Shown: one piece after another, positions 1-11,335 of the stretch
How positions within the stretch are numbered: position 1 is the stretch's first letter
Layout: each line of letters opens with the position of its first letter
DNA from: Mermis nigrescens
Taxonomy: Eukaryota; Nematoda; Enoplea; Mermithida; Mermithidae
Direction: 5' to 3'
Assembly: GCA_036768485.1 (NCBI GenBank)
Contig: JAVLUZ010000352.1
Location: 186,001 to 250,000, forward strand
Length of the DNA: 64,000 nt
Translations under genes and position numbers: made by a program
The notes under the pieces: generated by a model
Told to the model about the DNA's origin: nothing
Databases searched by the model: none
What the model saw: only the letters and a program-made list of their open reading frames with translations

Positions 1-440
1 ATTCTCGGGGCCTCACCACAACTCCCCACCCCGTGTGATTATCATATTTCGATATTTTCTAGGAATGTTACCCCTCTCCCCTAACCTATCGTGTCTTGAC
101 TTATTCCAATTCTCTAATTTTCACTGATTTAATTATAGTGTTAATTCCGAATTTTGACTTTTTATAAATTTTGATTTATAGCCGTAGCATGATGAGGCGT
201 GATAAACGCTTTCCATTCATTCTGCTATAGATGCTGATCTTACTCGCATAGGCGGGGTGCGAAAATTCTTGCAAATATACTTACTTTCATGGTTTATTTT
301 CTTACTCCCCGTATTATCTCATTTTGTATATTATTTACAATAGTGTATTATATCGTAATTAGCGTCTATTACTTATCTATCCTAGATGTTAGTATGTACA
401 CAAGATAAATATCGATACAAATAGGTGGCGAAGTTACTAA
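1..440. other. AT-rich intergenic DNA, no gene seen
   Basis: No open frame with splice sites or recognisable protein similarity on either strand. No repeat shared with the rest of the window was recognised. Confidence 0.5.
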
Positions 441-583
441 CCATACACAGATAGCAACCAAATTCTGGGAGTCCGATGAGGCAAAATAGCAACGAGAATT
501 CAATTCTGAAGGTCTATCGATTTCGAGGGGACTGCCGGATTCTGGAAGTCGAGGCCCCCAGCAGACCCCCACAACTATGTGTG
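441..583. mobile_element. Short MITE, family K copy 1
   Basis: Ends CATACACAGATAG and ACTATGTGTG form imperfect inverted termini. The flanks GTTACTAA and GTGACCAA match at 6 of 8 bases. The inside resembles the block at 49663-49835: a 'ggggcaaaat' type core, an ATCGATTT motif, then CCCC-rich DNA. Confidence 0.5.
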
Positions 584-2622
584 GTGACCAAATGTCCTAA
601 ATGAAATCTGAGATTTTTTCCTACTCCCTTTTTTGGTTTTTTAGCCGAAAGTCGAATTCAACTTTTTCTATGTACGGCATCATCAATTTTACTAAAATGT
701 GTACCGGCTCTTCTATTGTATTTCATTATTTTAGCACCAATGTCTAGGAAAAATGTAATATATATAATAAATGAAATCTTATGCGATGTTTATTTTAAAT
801 GTTAGGCAAATGCATGTAGATATATAGTTTGAAGATGTGCTAGCTTTTCTAATGATGTACACAGTTGAAAATATAGCACTCGATGTTAAAATTTTTCTAA
901 AAATTGAATGAAACTCGCTTTTATCCCATGCCAAAAGAGGAGAGAATGTAAGAACCTGATTATCTAGGTACATTCGGCAGGGAAAATTTGCAAAAACTAG
1001 AAAAAACTGTATTTTGCGCACTACAGTAATCTTGTCATTTTCAATTGCATCACGACGTCCATTTTCAACTGTGCGTTCGCGCAACCGCGTGCATCTGCGC
1101 GTATTACAGGCACAAAAGGGTTCACATCAACTGACCTCTGGCCATTCCCTTACTATGTACAACGTTTGGCGTTGCGTAATAAGCGTGAGAAGGTGCAAGC
1201 AAGACCCACCCAGTCAATCATATGCGGAAAAATAATCCACATCGGTAAGCCATTAAACAAACTGTCCAATATAGTAACAATAAAGGAGAATTTACAGTAC
1301 CCACCTATGTATGTACGTGATTGTACGACGAAGGAACTCGTTTTTTGTATGATGTCACCGGAGATGACCGAGGAAAAAATTTGCATAAGCCCCCGAAACC
1401 CGCATTCAACAGGCGCACAAAAAAGGTCACACGGTGTTGCTGATGGGTCGCTTGGGCTAAAATTGGCCATTCTTAGGTGAAACGTTAGACCTTTTGTTCA
1501 TTTTTCGGCAATGTTCTACGCAGGTGTAAACGATGCGTGAGCTCCCGAAAAAAGCACGTAATACGATATAAATGTAATAACGTGGGTAAGATTGGGGTTT
1601 TCAGCACGAAAAGGCACCTGCTTTATTTGGCTCGTTGCTTAATTGGTGAGCAAAGACCAGCCTCGGTCATAACATTTACGCTTCAAAAAATGGTCGCCCA
1701 CAATACATAACGCTCCAAATATATTATGTGCAACATAATTACGACAGGCTAATGACTGTTTGACATAAATTTTTGTACAGTATTCCCGTAGTAGGGTTGT
1801 GTACGTAAGGTATACAAATCGGCGACCCGACCGCCGAGTGACCGGTCGTTTCGGGGTCAATTGCCTAACGTGTTGCGCGAATAATGTTGAATTGCGCTGT
1901 TTTTTTGGCCCGAAACGCAAGGGAGAGTCAACGGAGGTTATGCAAGGCGCAGATTGCGGCGGGTTAATCGCGGTGGGATAATTATTTTGCCCGGGGAAAG
2001 AAAAATCGCGATATAGGACGGATGTATGCGCTGATTTTTTATTTACGCAAAGACCACCGCCCTTTTTGCCACGGAAATAGTGCCGGATATTCTCGTTATG
2101 CTCAGAGGCAACGGTAAAAAATGATTATAAAATTTTCGTAGCAGAGGGAGAAAAGGGAAAGCTTCTTGCCGAAAAAAGGTCGAGAATGGATGAAGTAGTA
2201 CAACATTTTGCTAAAGCGACATAAAAGTTCGATGTTAAGTGACTTAATTTTTAAGCTGACTATAGCATTCGTTCAAGTTTTCAGATTTCGGCTCAACGAA
2301 GCTCTCCTGAATGTATGTTTTCCAAATCAATCCGCCTTTACGATTCAGTCCGTCAGAATTAAGGCAGAAAAGAGGTGCGAAAATTTTACACTGTGTTGCT
2401 CCTTAAGTTGAGATACAAAATTTTATCAATCTTTATCGATTTTCGGCCTTCTCATTTTGCCCCTTTTCAGTAGAAAATTTCCTATTTTTCCATTTTAGTG
2501 AGTCGACACCCCCAACCCATGCGTGCATGTTTGGTAACGACCCATTTCACGACAACATCAATAGTTGACCAAAATCTATAAGCTATCTTGGAAATAAAAC
2601 GGGTGTTTAAGACCCTCAAAAC
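584..2622. other. Intergenic DNA without a recognisable gene
   Basis: Open frames up to about 105 codons occur on both strands around 1000-1500. None has a recognisable domain and they overlap antisense to each other. The 1050-1980 stretch is less AT-rich than its surroundings. I see no repeat shared with other parts of the window. Confidence 0.4.
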
Positions 2623-2872
2623 CATATCTGGGTGTGGGGGTGTATGCACCCGTGAAACCAAAAATACCTCCCAGAAACCAAAATACCCTCCCCAGAATTC
2701 AATTTTTGGAATTTGTGTTGTTTTTTCGCAATTTTTTGATGCCAATGGATAGTGCTCGATGAGAAACGTTGAAAAATGGTGTTTTTCGCTATACCACCAT
2801 TTTTAAGGCCATTTTTTACCTTTGAAAAAACCTTTCACGCCACCCCCAGAACTTTGGTGCCGCCCATCTATG
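2623..2872 (-). mobile_element. Family A MITE (hAT type), copy A1
   Basis: A 250-bp element flanked by a perfect 8-bp duplication, CTCAAAAC (2615-2622 and 2873-2880). The family A termini read CATAGGTGGGC-like on one side and CACACCTGGGC-like on the other. The inside carries runs of G or C next to both ends and an A/T-rich middle containing the shared AGTGCTCGATGAGAAACG block. There is no coding capacity. Confidence 0.9.
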
Positions 2873-3470
2873 CTCAAAACCCTTACGTGCAAGTCTGCTC
2901 GTAACTTGGGAATCATTCGTCCACCTACAAAGCCACAAGTTCCAAAAATTGTATTTATAAGGTACCCAAAAGGACGACGCTAAAATACTTCAACGGTACC
3001 TAAATCATTTGCAAATTATTTTTCACAATATATGTATTAAGTATTTTTTGTTATACGATTAAATCGCCGTAAATCGAGGCCCGTTCGCAGGGTTCGCCAA
3101 GGGATGGAGGACATGTTTACACCTCGAAAACTCGTCGGGATTGAGTGAACACCACATCTTGTTTTGCAGCTTATTCTTATTCATTTAGATAGTAAAACTC
3201 GAACTTTCCGAAAACTTTCCTCTTAATAGGCTAAAAAAAGAGGAAAAATTATGGAAAAATGGAAAAAGCAAGCTTGGGACAAAATTATGGTGAAATACAT
3301 CAAAAATTTTAAGATTTTCTTAGCATATAAAATTTTCATCTTTCTGTGCATTATCTTACCTATCAAAAAAATGTTTTCGGCTAAGAGAGTGCCCGTCCCC
3401 GCTCTCTTCTTCAATGAGGTCCTGCATTTTAATGCACTTTGTGTATTTAGACTACTGGAATGGCTACTGC
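2873..3470. other. Intergenic DNA, no gene seen
   Basis: AT-rich sequence with small overlapping open frames on both strands and no recognisable product. Confidence 0.4.
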
Positions 3471-3720
3471 CAAAGGTGGGCAGCAGCAAAATTCTGGGGG
3501 TGCAAGTTTTTTCAAAGGTCGAAAATGGTCTTAAAAATGGTGTTATGGCGAAAATACACAATTTTTCAACGTTTCGCATCGAGCACTATCCATTGGCATC
3601 AAAAAATTGCGGAAAAAACTAAAACATTTCAAAAATTGAATTCTGGAGGGGATATTTTGGTTTCTGGGGGGTATTCCGCTCTCTGGGGATGCATACCCCC
3701 AACCCCCACGCCTACGTGTG
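3471..3720 (+). mobile_element. Family A MITE, copy A2
   Basis: Runs from CAAAGGTGGGCAGC to CACGCCTACGTGTG. The flanks GCTACTGC and GCTGCTGC differ at one base, which supports an 8-bp target duplication. Confidence 0.85.
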
Positions 3721-4398
3721 GCTGCTGCCCGCTAAATACGTGTGCCTCCATAATTGTGGGTTTTCCAAAGAAAAATCCCTATATGTACCTGAAACATTTG
3801 GAAAAAAATATCAGAAGGTGTGCTGTCTTAAGCATAATAAGCTAATTTTTGGCTCAAAGATGTCAACTTTTCGGCGCTTTGAGCCATATATGATAATTTT
3901 TCGACTATATTTCGATTTTTTTCGAATCATTTTAGGAGCTTTTTCCTATGTTGTTATTTTCTATAAAAACGAGCATCGTTTTTTAGCATAGAGAAGGCCT
4001 TCATTTCATAAAAGTTTTTTAGTGCTAAATCCTTAGAATTTCTGTGCTGTACATGATTATCGGCTATAACCATTTATTCTTCAATTTTAAATATATGTAG
4101 CTTTTCAGCATAGCACGTTATCAGAAAAAGTAGTGTAAAATATTACAAAGCAATCGTAATATTATCCTGTTTAGATGATATCAGCACAGTAATCGTAGTT
4201 TGTTATAATCACTGATCGATTGGAATCGACTGACATTGTAATTGATTTAGGGATCCTTAGAATTGCATCCGCATCATCCGGATCAAGTATAACTTCATCA
4301 GAATTCATATTCTTTGGGCTTAGGGAATCTATAATTGGCAGTGCATTCGAATGCATTATTGATTCGCGTTGCCTAAAAATCAATCAGAAAAGCAAATG
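3721..4398. other. Intergenic DNA, no gene seen
   Basis: No supported gene. Around 3850-4000 there is weak similarity to the family D interior (a 'caacttttcggcgc' type block), so it may be an old MITE remnant. Confidence 0.35.
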
Positions 4399-4436
4399 TT
4401 AGTAGTAAGTAAGGCCCAACCACGATCAGTGTGGAC

Positions 4437-4637
4437 CATAGGTGGGCGTCACCAAAATTCTGGGGGTGCAATATTTTTCAAAGGTCAGAAAATAGCTTTA
4501 AAAATGGTGGTATGGCGAAAACACCATTTTTCAACGTTTCTCGTCGAGCATTATCCATTGGCATCAGAAAATTGCGAAAAAAAACAGAAAAATAAAAATC
4601 GAAGTCTGAGAGGGGTATTTTGATTTCTCGGGGGGGA
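4437..4637 (+). mobile_element. Family A MITE, copy A3, truncated at the right end
   Basis: Begins CATAGGTGGGCGTC and keeps the interior to the GGGGGG stretch near 4630. It then runs directly into arm sequence GCATAGCGCCTATG. The mirrored site in the right arm (near 8712) has no full copy, so this insertion is specific to the left arm. Confidence 0.75.
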
Positions 4638-5218
4638 CGCATAGCGCCTATGCTTTAACAAACCTAATTTAGTGCACTTGCACTTTAATCAAAAAGTCGG
4701 TAATTTACTTTTAATAGTGATTCCTCAACTCTCTAAAATTTTAATGCGAATTAGAAATTTTAGAGATAGACTATTAGCAAAGTTTACTGGCATAAAGTGA
4801 ATGGCGTTCAAAAAAGTTTTCGCTAATTAATCGATTTTTTCAGGCATGACACTTGACAGATGAGACGCAAAAATTTGATATAAGCGGGATGAATCGCTAA
4901 AAGCAAGCTAAGTTGTTTTTTAAGCATGCAACAATTTGCTATAAGCATGATAAATTGCTATCAAACTAGAAATGCGACATATACAGAGCTGAAGCAATTA
5001 TTCACTATTTATAAAACAGGGGTACAGAGAGAAAAATTATAGTTTGGCTAGAAACGCCGTCAACTGTCAAAACGTCATTCTGTCTTTCAGAAGCCTTTCT
5101 ACCATAGCAAATTTTTATACGTTGAAGCTACTTTATGCGAAGGCATAAAAGGCTCAAATTATTCTGAATACTTTTCCTGCAAAAAAATTACGACAAAATT
5201 ATGATGCAGCTGATTTGA

Positions 5219-5415
5219 AGGCGTTTTTGGTTAAAAATATGATTCGGATCGGTACTTCGACAAAGCAAAGCGACGAAACAAAACTTTACATAGACACACG
5301 CATGGCTAAACATCAGAAGCCGAAACCGAAACCCGATGAACAAGCTCCTGCTCTGAATACAGAAGAGTTTTAGAAACTGCTTGAAAGAAAGCGGATCATT
5401 TTACCTTATGATTAA
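5219..5415 (+). pseudogene. Broken coding remnant in the left arm (mirror of 7552-8042)
   Basis: Translates as KAFLVKNMIRIG, then TKQSDETKLYID, then DEQAPALNTEEF, then a premature stop, then KLLER and IILPYD before the final stop. It is the mirrored counterpart of the intact short frame on the minus strand at 7552-7752, and the in-frame TAG marks it as decayed. The PALTxEEFKKLLE pattern resembles the start of some tyrosine-recombinase catalytic domains, but that is a weak inference and no catalytic residues are visible. Confidence 0.5.
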
Positions 5416-5489
5416 ACAATACTGATGTTGCAATCGCGCAAAATTTATTTCTTAATAAAACGAAAAATGTGCAAAATAGTATGTGTGAC

Positions 5490-5727
5490 CATACATAGGT
5501 AGGCAGCAGCAAAATTCTAGTGGATGCAAGATTTTGTACAGGTTTAAAAAATGGTCATATGGCGAAACCATTTTCAAACGTTTTTCCATCGAGCACTAGC
5601 CGTTGGCATCAAAATATCGCGAAAAAAACAAAAAAATTTCAAAAATTAAATGTTTTTCAAGGGGGTATTCGGCCTTCTGGGGCGCATACCCCCAAACACC
5701 CAACCCCGTCCTTTGCCTACACGTGTG
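5490..5727 (+). mobile_element. Family A MITE, copy A4 (left member of a mirrored pair)
   Basis: Starts around CATAGGTAGGCAGC and ends CTACACGTGTG. It sits at the position mirrored by the copy at 7245-7477 in the opposite arm and opposite orientation, so it was present before the arms became inverted copies of each other. Confidence 0.8.
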
Positions 5728-5947
5728 AGTGCGGCCAATAGAGCTATACAGATCAGCGGTGTGGATTGTCTACACTCTTCAGGAAATTTATGAATAATCT
5801 CAATAAACGCATAAAATGTACAATGAGGCTACGCTTTTTGGAGAATTTGCTGATTGTGGTGTTCTTTGAATAAAACGTGAGGTAAATAATAAAAGTAAAT
5901 ACAAATAAATTCATTAATAAAATAAATAATTCAAAAAAATAAACAAT

Positions 5948-6931
5948 TTGGAATATGACGAGGACGTTCAAAAATGTACAAAATGTGGCATAAAATGTGC
6001 AGGAAAATCTATAAAAGAGCTGATTAAACACAAAATGCACAAATTTACAAAAATGACAAAGCTCTGTGACATTTGTAATAAAGAGTTGTTGAACATGTAT
6101 TCACTGAAGAGACATAGGAAATTGGTACGTGGAGTAACAAAATCAGAGGACGTTTTAACTCAATATGAAAGTGTTTCAGAAAAGGAAAATAATATAAACA
6201 GTGATGCTGATGATGAAGATTATGAATACAATGGTGATGACAGCTACACCTATGATAGTTCCTGGAATAATCCCTTCTGGCGACCATAGGTGGGTGGAAC
6301 CAAAATTTGAGGGGGTGCAATATTTTTCAAAGGTCGAAAAATAGCCTTAAAAATGGTGGTATGGCGAAAAAAACACCATTTTTCAACGTTTTTCATCGAG
6401 CAGCATCAAAAAATTGCGAGAAAAAAAAACGAAAAAAAATTTCAAAAATCGAATTCTGGGGAGGGGGTATTTTGGTTTCTCGGGGGAGTGCATACCTCCA
6501 AACCCCCACGCCCAGGTGTGCTGACGACGTATAATGGAATGCTCTCTTGGGAACATGAATAATTTGCCAGGCAGCATTAAAGAATTACAGACAGAACCAT
6601 TTATACCATGTTTGTTGAAAAATGACGCCACTTTTATGACAGTCATGCATTCCTGCACGAAGCAATGGTCTATAGTGACCTACAACGGAAAGTTAAAGAG
6701 ACACATACCCATTTTTGTGATAATTCAAAGTGTAGTAAAAGTGAATCTAAGGATGCAACTTGGGAAACCAGAAAATTTTTGTTTAGGAAACTTATTCTGA
6801 ACAATACCGATCTTTTTGGAGAGGAATTGGCAGGTCGTGTGACTGAAGCTGGTGAACCAATTGAAACATCTGATTCTATGCATGAAGCAGTACAAAGCTA
6901 TCAGGACCCTCATCGAGGGATAGCATTTTAA
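5948..6931 (+). pseudogene. Element-borne C2H2-like zinc-finger ORF, split by a MITE
   Basis: The first part (5948-6284) encodes a Cys/His-rich segment: CTKCGIKC followed by IKHKMHK, then CDICNKELLN with SLKRHRK, then an acidic tail with SDADDEDYEY. These look like two degenerate C2H2 fingers; the second lacks a clear last histidine. There is no ATG: the open frame begins LEYDEDV. Family A MITE A5 (6285-6520) interrupts it. Removing the MITE and one 8-bp duplication rejoins the frame through residues PFWRR to MECSLGN. A second frame at 6665-6931 (ETRKFLFRKLIL, then NNTDLFGEELAG, and a stop) looks more protein-like, so a frameshift near 6660 is likely. It sits in the unique centre of the palindrome and could be the element's own DNA-binding protein. 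It is not a recognised host gene. Confidence 0.5.
6285..6520 (+). mobile_element. Family A MITE, copy A5, inside the zinc-finger ORF
   Basis: Runs CATAGGTGGGTGG to CCCAGGTGTG. It is flanked by CTGGCGAC and CTGACGAC, a 7/8 target duplication. It has no mirrored partner, as expected for the unique centre of the palindrome. Confidence 0.9.
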
Positions 6932-7244
6932 TTTTTAAAACTTGACGTTTTTCTGACTGACATTCTGCTAGTTGTTGCACATGTGTGGACATTTTCTTGC
7001 ACATTTTGCACATTTTACGCCACATTTTGCACATTATTGAATGTGCCTCGTCACATTCCGAATTGTGCTGATCACACTCGGCACATTTACCTCACATTTT
7101 ACTCAAAAAACGCCACAATCAGCACTTTCCCCAAAAAGCGTAGCCTCAGTGTACATTTTATGCGTTTATTGAGATTATTCATTAACTTCTTGAAGGGTAT
7201 AGTCAACCCACACTGCTTAACTGTATAGCTCTATTGGTCGCACG

Positions 7245-7477
7245 CACACGTGGGCGTGAGGGCGGGGTTTTAGGGGGCAAGCACCATTCAGGAGGCCGAA
7301 CACCCCCTTGAAAAACATTTAATTCTTGAAATTTTTTGGTTTTTCCGCGATATTTTGAAGCCAATGGATAGTGCTCGATGAAAAACGCTGAAATAATGGC
7401 GTTTTTTTAGCCAGACGCCATTTTTTAACCTTTAAAAAATCTTGCGCCTCCCAGAATTTCGGTGCTGCCCACCTATG
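7245..7477 (-). mobile_element. Family A MITE, copy A4' (right member of a mirrored pair)
   Basis: Runs CACACGTGGGCG to CCCACCTATG. The flanks GTCGCACG and GTCACACT match at 6 of 8. It is in inverted orientation and mirror position to the copy at 5490-5727. Confidence 0.85.
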
Positions 7478-7551
7478 GTCACACTCACTATTTTGCACAT
7501 TTTTCGTTTTATTAAGAAATAAATTTTACGTAATGGCAACAACAATATTGT

Positions 7552-8042
7552 TTAATCATAAGATAAAATGATTCCGCTTTCTTCAAGCAGTTTCTTAAAC
7601 TCCTCTGCAGTCAGAGCAGGAGCTTGTTCGACAGATTTCGATTTCGACTTTGGAAATTTAGCTATGCGTTTGTCTATGTAAAGTTTTGTTTCGTCGCTTT
7701 GCTTTGTTAAAGTACCGATCCGAATCATATTTTTAACCAAAAACGCCTTCAATTTAGCAGCATAATAATTTTGTCGTAATTTTTTGCAAGTTTCGAAAAG
7801 TATTTAGAATGATTTGAGCCTTTCATGCCTTCGCATCGAGTAGCTTCAACGTGTAAAAATCGGCGAATTATTTTAATCTTTATGTGCTCTGGTATAAAAG
7901 CTACAAGAAGACAGAATGACGTTTCGACGGTAGATTCATGTTTAGCAAAATTATAATTTTCTCTCTGTTCCACTGTTTTATAAATAGCGAATAATAACTT
8001 CAGCTCTACATATATCGCAATTCCGGTTTGATAGCAATTCAT
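7552..8042 (-). pseudogene. Element-borne coding remnant, right arm
   Basis: Two adjacent minus-strand frames. One (8042-7749) includes ELKLLFAIYKTVEQRE and RRFLHVEATRCEGMKG. The other (7752-7552) reads MKAFLVKNMIRIG, TKQSDETKLYID, KSVEQAPALTAEEF and ends GIILSYD with a stop. In the left-arm copy the join reads NYDAADLKAFLVKN, which suggests one original protein with a frameshift here. The product is not recognised. The lysine-rich linker followed by PALTAEEFKKLLE is only loosely like tyrosine-recombinase proteins. Confidence 0.45.
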
Positions 8043-8749
8043 CCTGCTTATAGCAAATTATTGCAAGATTAAAATAGCATTTTAGCCTGCTTATAGCGAT
8101 TTATCCTGCTTATATCAAATTTTTGCGTCGTATCTGTCAAGTTTGATTGCCTGAAAAAATCGATTAGTTGGCGAAAAGTTTATTTGTGAAAGGTCCTTCA
8201 CTTTTTTGCTAATCAACTTTGCCGATAGACTATCTCTAAAATTTTAATGTGCATTAAATAACAAAAATTGAGGAATGTAGAATAGAGCAAACGGCTAGAA
8301 TAAAAATTTTCGCAGAAATTTGTACGAGGAATCTAAATCTGAAAACCGCTTGCCTTCATTGTTCCTAGATCAAAAGTTATGACCCTTTATTTCTACCATT
8401 TTAGGCATTGAAGCATAAAAAAAGTAAGTCAGTCGCTAAAGTGACGTCATGTTTATTCGGCGAAAAAGTTCTTCATGTCGCCGAAAAGTTCAATATGGAA
8501 CGTACTGAGTTATGAACACAAAGACAAATGTTATTAAGCTTTGGTATACAAATTAAAAATGATCAGAAATAGACAAAATATAATTAATTATTAATAAATA
8601 GGTCGGGAATAGACAAACTATTTATCAAATAATCACTATTAAAAGTACATTATCAATTTATTGATTAAAGTTCAAGTGTCAATTAGGTATGTTGAAGCAT
8701 AGGCGCTATGCGCCCACGCTGATTGTGGTTGGGCCGCACTTACTACTAA

Positions 8750-9436
8750 TCTTTTCCAGGAAAAAAACAATTTATTTATTTAGATTTAAAACTATAATTA
8801 AAAACTTTATCTAAGATTAAACTTGAATATAATCAAAATCTAGACATTTCTATACTCTAGAAATTTATATATTTCATTTTTATTTTGCATGTGGTCGTTT
8901 ATTCTACGAAGACAATTCGTCGTGTAATGTAATTGCGAGCGAAAAAATTGATTAATTACAAATCAATAATTTTAGAAAAATTAAAAATCCAATGATTAAA
9001 AATGAAATAATATATTCGATTAACTACCACTAAATGATCAGATAAAATAAGTTGGTTCCTTCAATGCTTGTGCACTCGTAAATTTCTAGACTTCAGTGCT
9101 CAATTTTTCTGGAATAAGAATGGAAGAACGAAATGTGCAAAACAAGGCGATAAATCCACGATCGCGAGAAAAATACATATATGTATAAAAAGTGAGCCAT
9201 TGTTTGCTTTTTTTGTTTTTTAATATTTTAAAATTTGTACCATTTATTTATCTTTCGTATTTCAAAGGTCACCAATTGAAGTATCGATCTGATAAAAAAT
9301 GAACCTTAAAAATGGCTAATGCTAAAATAAATTATTTATTGTAATAGATGTGTATATAGAGTATGACCCTGTGGTAACGATCGATTGAAGATCATTATTG
9401 ACTCAAATGGTCTTTCGAATAAGTTGAGCATAAACT
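8750..9436. other. Intergenic AT-rich DNA, nothing recognised
   Basis: No supported gene or shared repeat. Confidence 0.4.
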
Positions 9437-9735
9437 CATACATGTGCAACATGCGAATTCTGAGGGGGTCAGTCTCTAAAAGTTTATAAGAATGCCTTTC
9501 TTTGGGTTAAAAACAATGGGTAGACGTCAAAAATGCTTTTCTACTTTGGGCAACGTTACGTTTTTCTAGAACAAAGTTAGAAGAAATTTGAAAAAACGAA
9601 GTAAATATAACAAAAAATGAGTAGTGGCGCGAGACGCCGATAATTTGATACTTTTCATCCAAAAAATAGCTAAAAACGCTTTTAAAAGGCAAATTTTCTG
9701 CGACTTTTTTCAGAAAATCACAATTCAGAGGCAAT
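9437..9735 (+). mobile_element. Family D MITE, copy D1, right end eroded
   Basis: Begins CATACATGTGCAACATG, then AATTCTGAGGGGG. The interior matches family D: the GACGTCAAAAA block, then the TTTCTAGAACAAAG block, a GCGCGAGACGCC core, and the AAAATCACAATTC block. The usual GATCATGTATG end is not evident. Confidence 0.6.
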
Positions 9736-9918
9736 CGGACTCATTCTGTGGATGGTCAGTGGCAGACATACACAGATTGAAAATTTGTTGAAGGTGGGGG
9801 TTGGGGGTAGTGAAATCAAGAAATTTTTCTACATCGCCTTTTTCTGGCTCAAGAACGGTGGATACGTGTCAAAACATCATTTTTCGGCGATTGTACAGAT
9901 AATGGAGCGAGTCCCCAC

Positions 9919-10182
9919 CACACCTGGGCGTGGGGAAGTTGAAGTATTCGGAGTTGTATGCCCAAAGTTGTATATCCCCTCCCCCGAGAAACCAAAATAC
10001 CCTCCCCAGAATTCAATTTTTATAGTTTTTTTCGCAATTTTTTGATGCCAATGGATAGTGCTAGATGAGAAACGTCTAAAAATGGTGTTTTTCGCCATAC
10101 CATCATTTTTAAGGCCATTTTTTTAACTTTGAAAAATCTTGCAACACCCCCCTCCTTAGAATTTTAGTGCTGCCCACGTATG
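9919..10182 (-). mobile_element. Family A MITE, copy A6
   Basis: Runs CACACCTGGGCGTG to GCCCACGTATG. Flanks GTCCCCAC and GTCCCCAG match at 7 of 8. Confidence 0.9.
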
Positions 10183-10505
10183 GTCCCCAGCATTTTAAAT
10201 TTTTTGCCGAAAGATATTCAGCCAAATAAGCTTATTTTCGTAATAAAAATCGTTAATCGAGCTAAAGTTTTCAACAATATATCAAATTGTTTCCTTGTAT
10301 CATAGGTATTGGACCTACTAGAAACAAAATACAATATTAGCCTAAGTTTAATTTTCACGAATTCAGTTTAGTTTTTGTAAATAAATAAATATTACATTAT
10401 AAAATTCGATCTAAAAAGATTAGTTTTATCATATTTCATCAATTTTTCCATCTGTTACGGGCCCCGGCCCGGGCCTGGCTCACCACTAATTTCATTCATT
10501 TATTA

Positions 10506-11335
10506 TTCAGCTTTAGCTGACACGAAAAAACGCTTTAGCTGACACGAAAAAAACGGCTAAAATGAAGTAGTTTTCTTTTAAATTCTTGAATTATTTTTTC
10601 GAATATTCAATTTTTAGTCAGTTATGTTGCCAAAACACAGTGCTTCCAGTGTACCCTAAATTCATTCAATAATCTGTTCTGATTTTTTCTGGATTTTATA
10701 GTGTTTTGCAGTGTGTAACGTTAATTTATTCAAAACACATGTCCAAATTTTTGTAGATTTATTCCTTTTCAACTTGAGAATCAGCTGATATTAAAAGATG
10801 GCCAAAATAAAAGAATTTTAGGAATTCTTGTATTTTTCATGCTTAGAAACTCAAATCATCTGCCTTTCGCGAATTTATTGAACATTTAATTAATATATTA
10901 TTCAGAAATCGTCAAAAATACGATCAAGAGCTTTACATTGTGACATGAATTCAATCAATACTCTCCTCAAAAATTGATGTGTAGTTCATTTGCTCGAACA
11001 TGCTTAGCAATTAGCTGAAACGAAAAAAACACTCCAAAATGAACTAGATTTGTGAATTCCTGAATCATTTCTTTGAATATTCTGTTTTTTAATCAGTTAT
11101 GCAGATGTCTAATATACTATAAATTCATTCAATACTCTACTCTAAATTCTTCTGAATTTTATAGTGTTTTGCAGCGTAAAGTTAATTTTTTCGAAACGCA
11201 GGTCAAAATCTTTGTAGATCTCTTTCTTTTCAACTTGTTTTGAATTCATTTTGGGTATTCTTGAATTTTCCAGGCTCAGGAATTCGAATCATCTGCTTTT
11301 CACGAATTTATCAAATATTTCTTCTAGAGATGCGC
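10506..11335. repeat. Diverged tandem duplication, about 480-bp spacing
   Basis: Two copies in direct orientation begin at TTAGCTGACACGAAAAA (about 10506) and TTAGCTGAAACGAAAAA (about 10992). They share, in the same order, AAAATGAA, a CAGTTATG block, TAAATTCATTCAAT, TTTTATAGTGTTTTGCAG, CTTTTCAACTTG and AATCATCTGC. The second copy is shorter. A small extra duplication of the first 25 bp lies at 10508-10550. No coding potential. Confidence 0.75.

Larger units (their letters stand above)
4399..8749. mobile_element. 4.35 kb palindromic element with very long inverted arms
   Basis: The left arm starts TTAGTAGTAAGT and continues into GGCCCAACCAC. The right end is its reverse complement, with TACTACTAA at 8741-8749. 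Sequence homology in inverted orientation runs inward on both sides for about 1.6 kb (roughly 4399-6005 against 6975-8749), interrupted by MITEs and indels. The unique centre is only about 1 kb. The arms carry mirrored copies of one coding remnant and one family A MITE. About 370 bp in the right arm (8280-8645) has no partner on the left. I see no clean target-site duplication. The element type is not recognised. Candidates are a foldback element, a long-terminal-inverted-repeat DNA transposon, or a secondary inverted duplication of a smaller element. Confidence 0.75.

Noticed and set aside
3251..3622. A 123-codon plus-strand frame
   Set aside because: It runs into family A copy A2 and has an overlapping antisense frame of similar length. 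No domain is seen.
5753..6040. Minus-strand frame with a transmembrane-like composition
   Set aside because: It overlaps the palindrome arm and the finger ORF antisense; phenylalanine richness is due to A-rich DNA.
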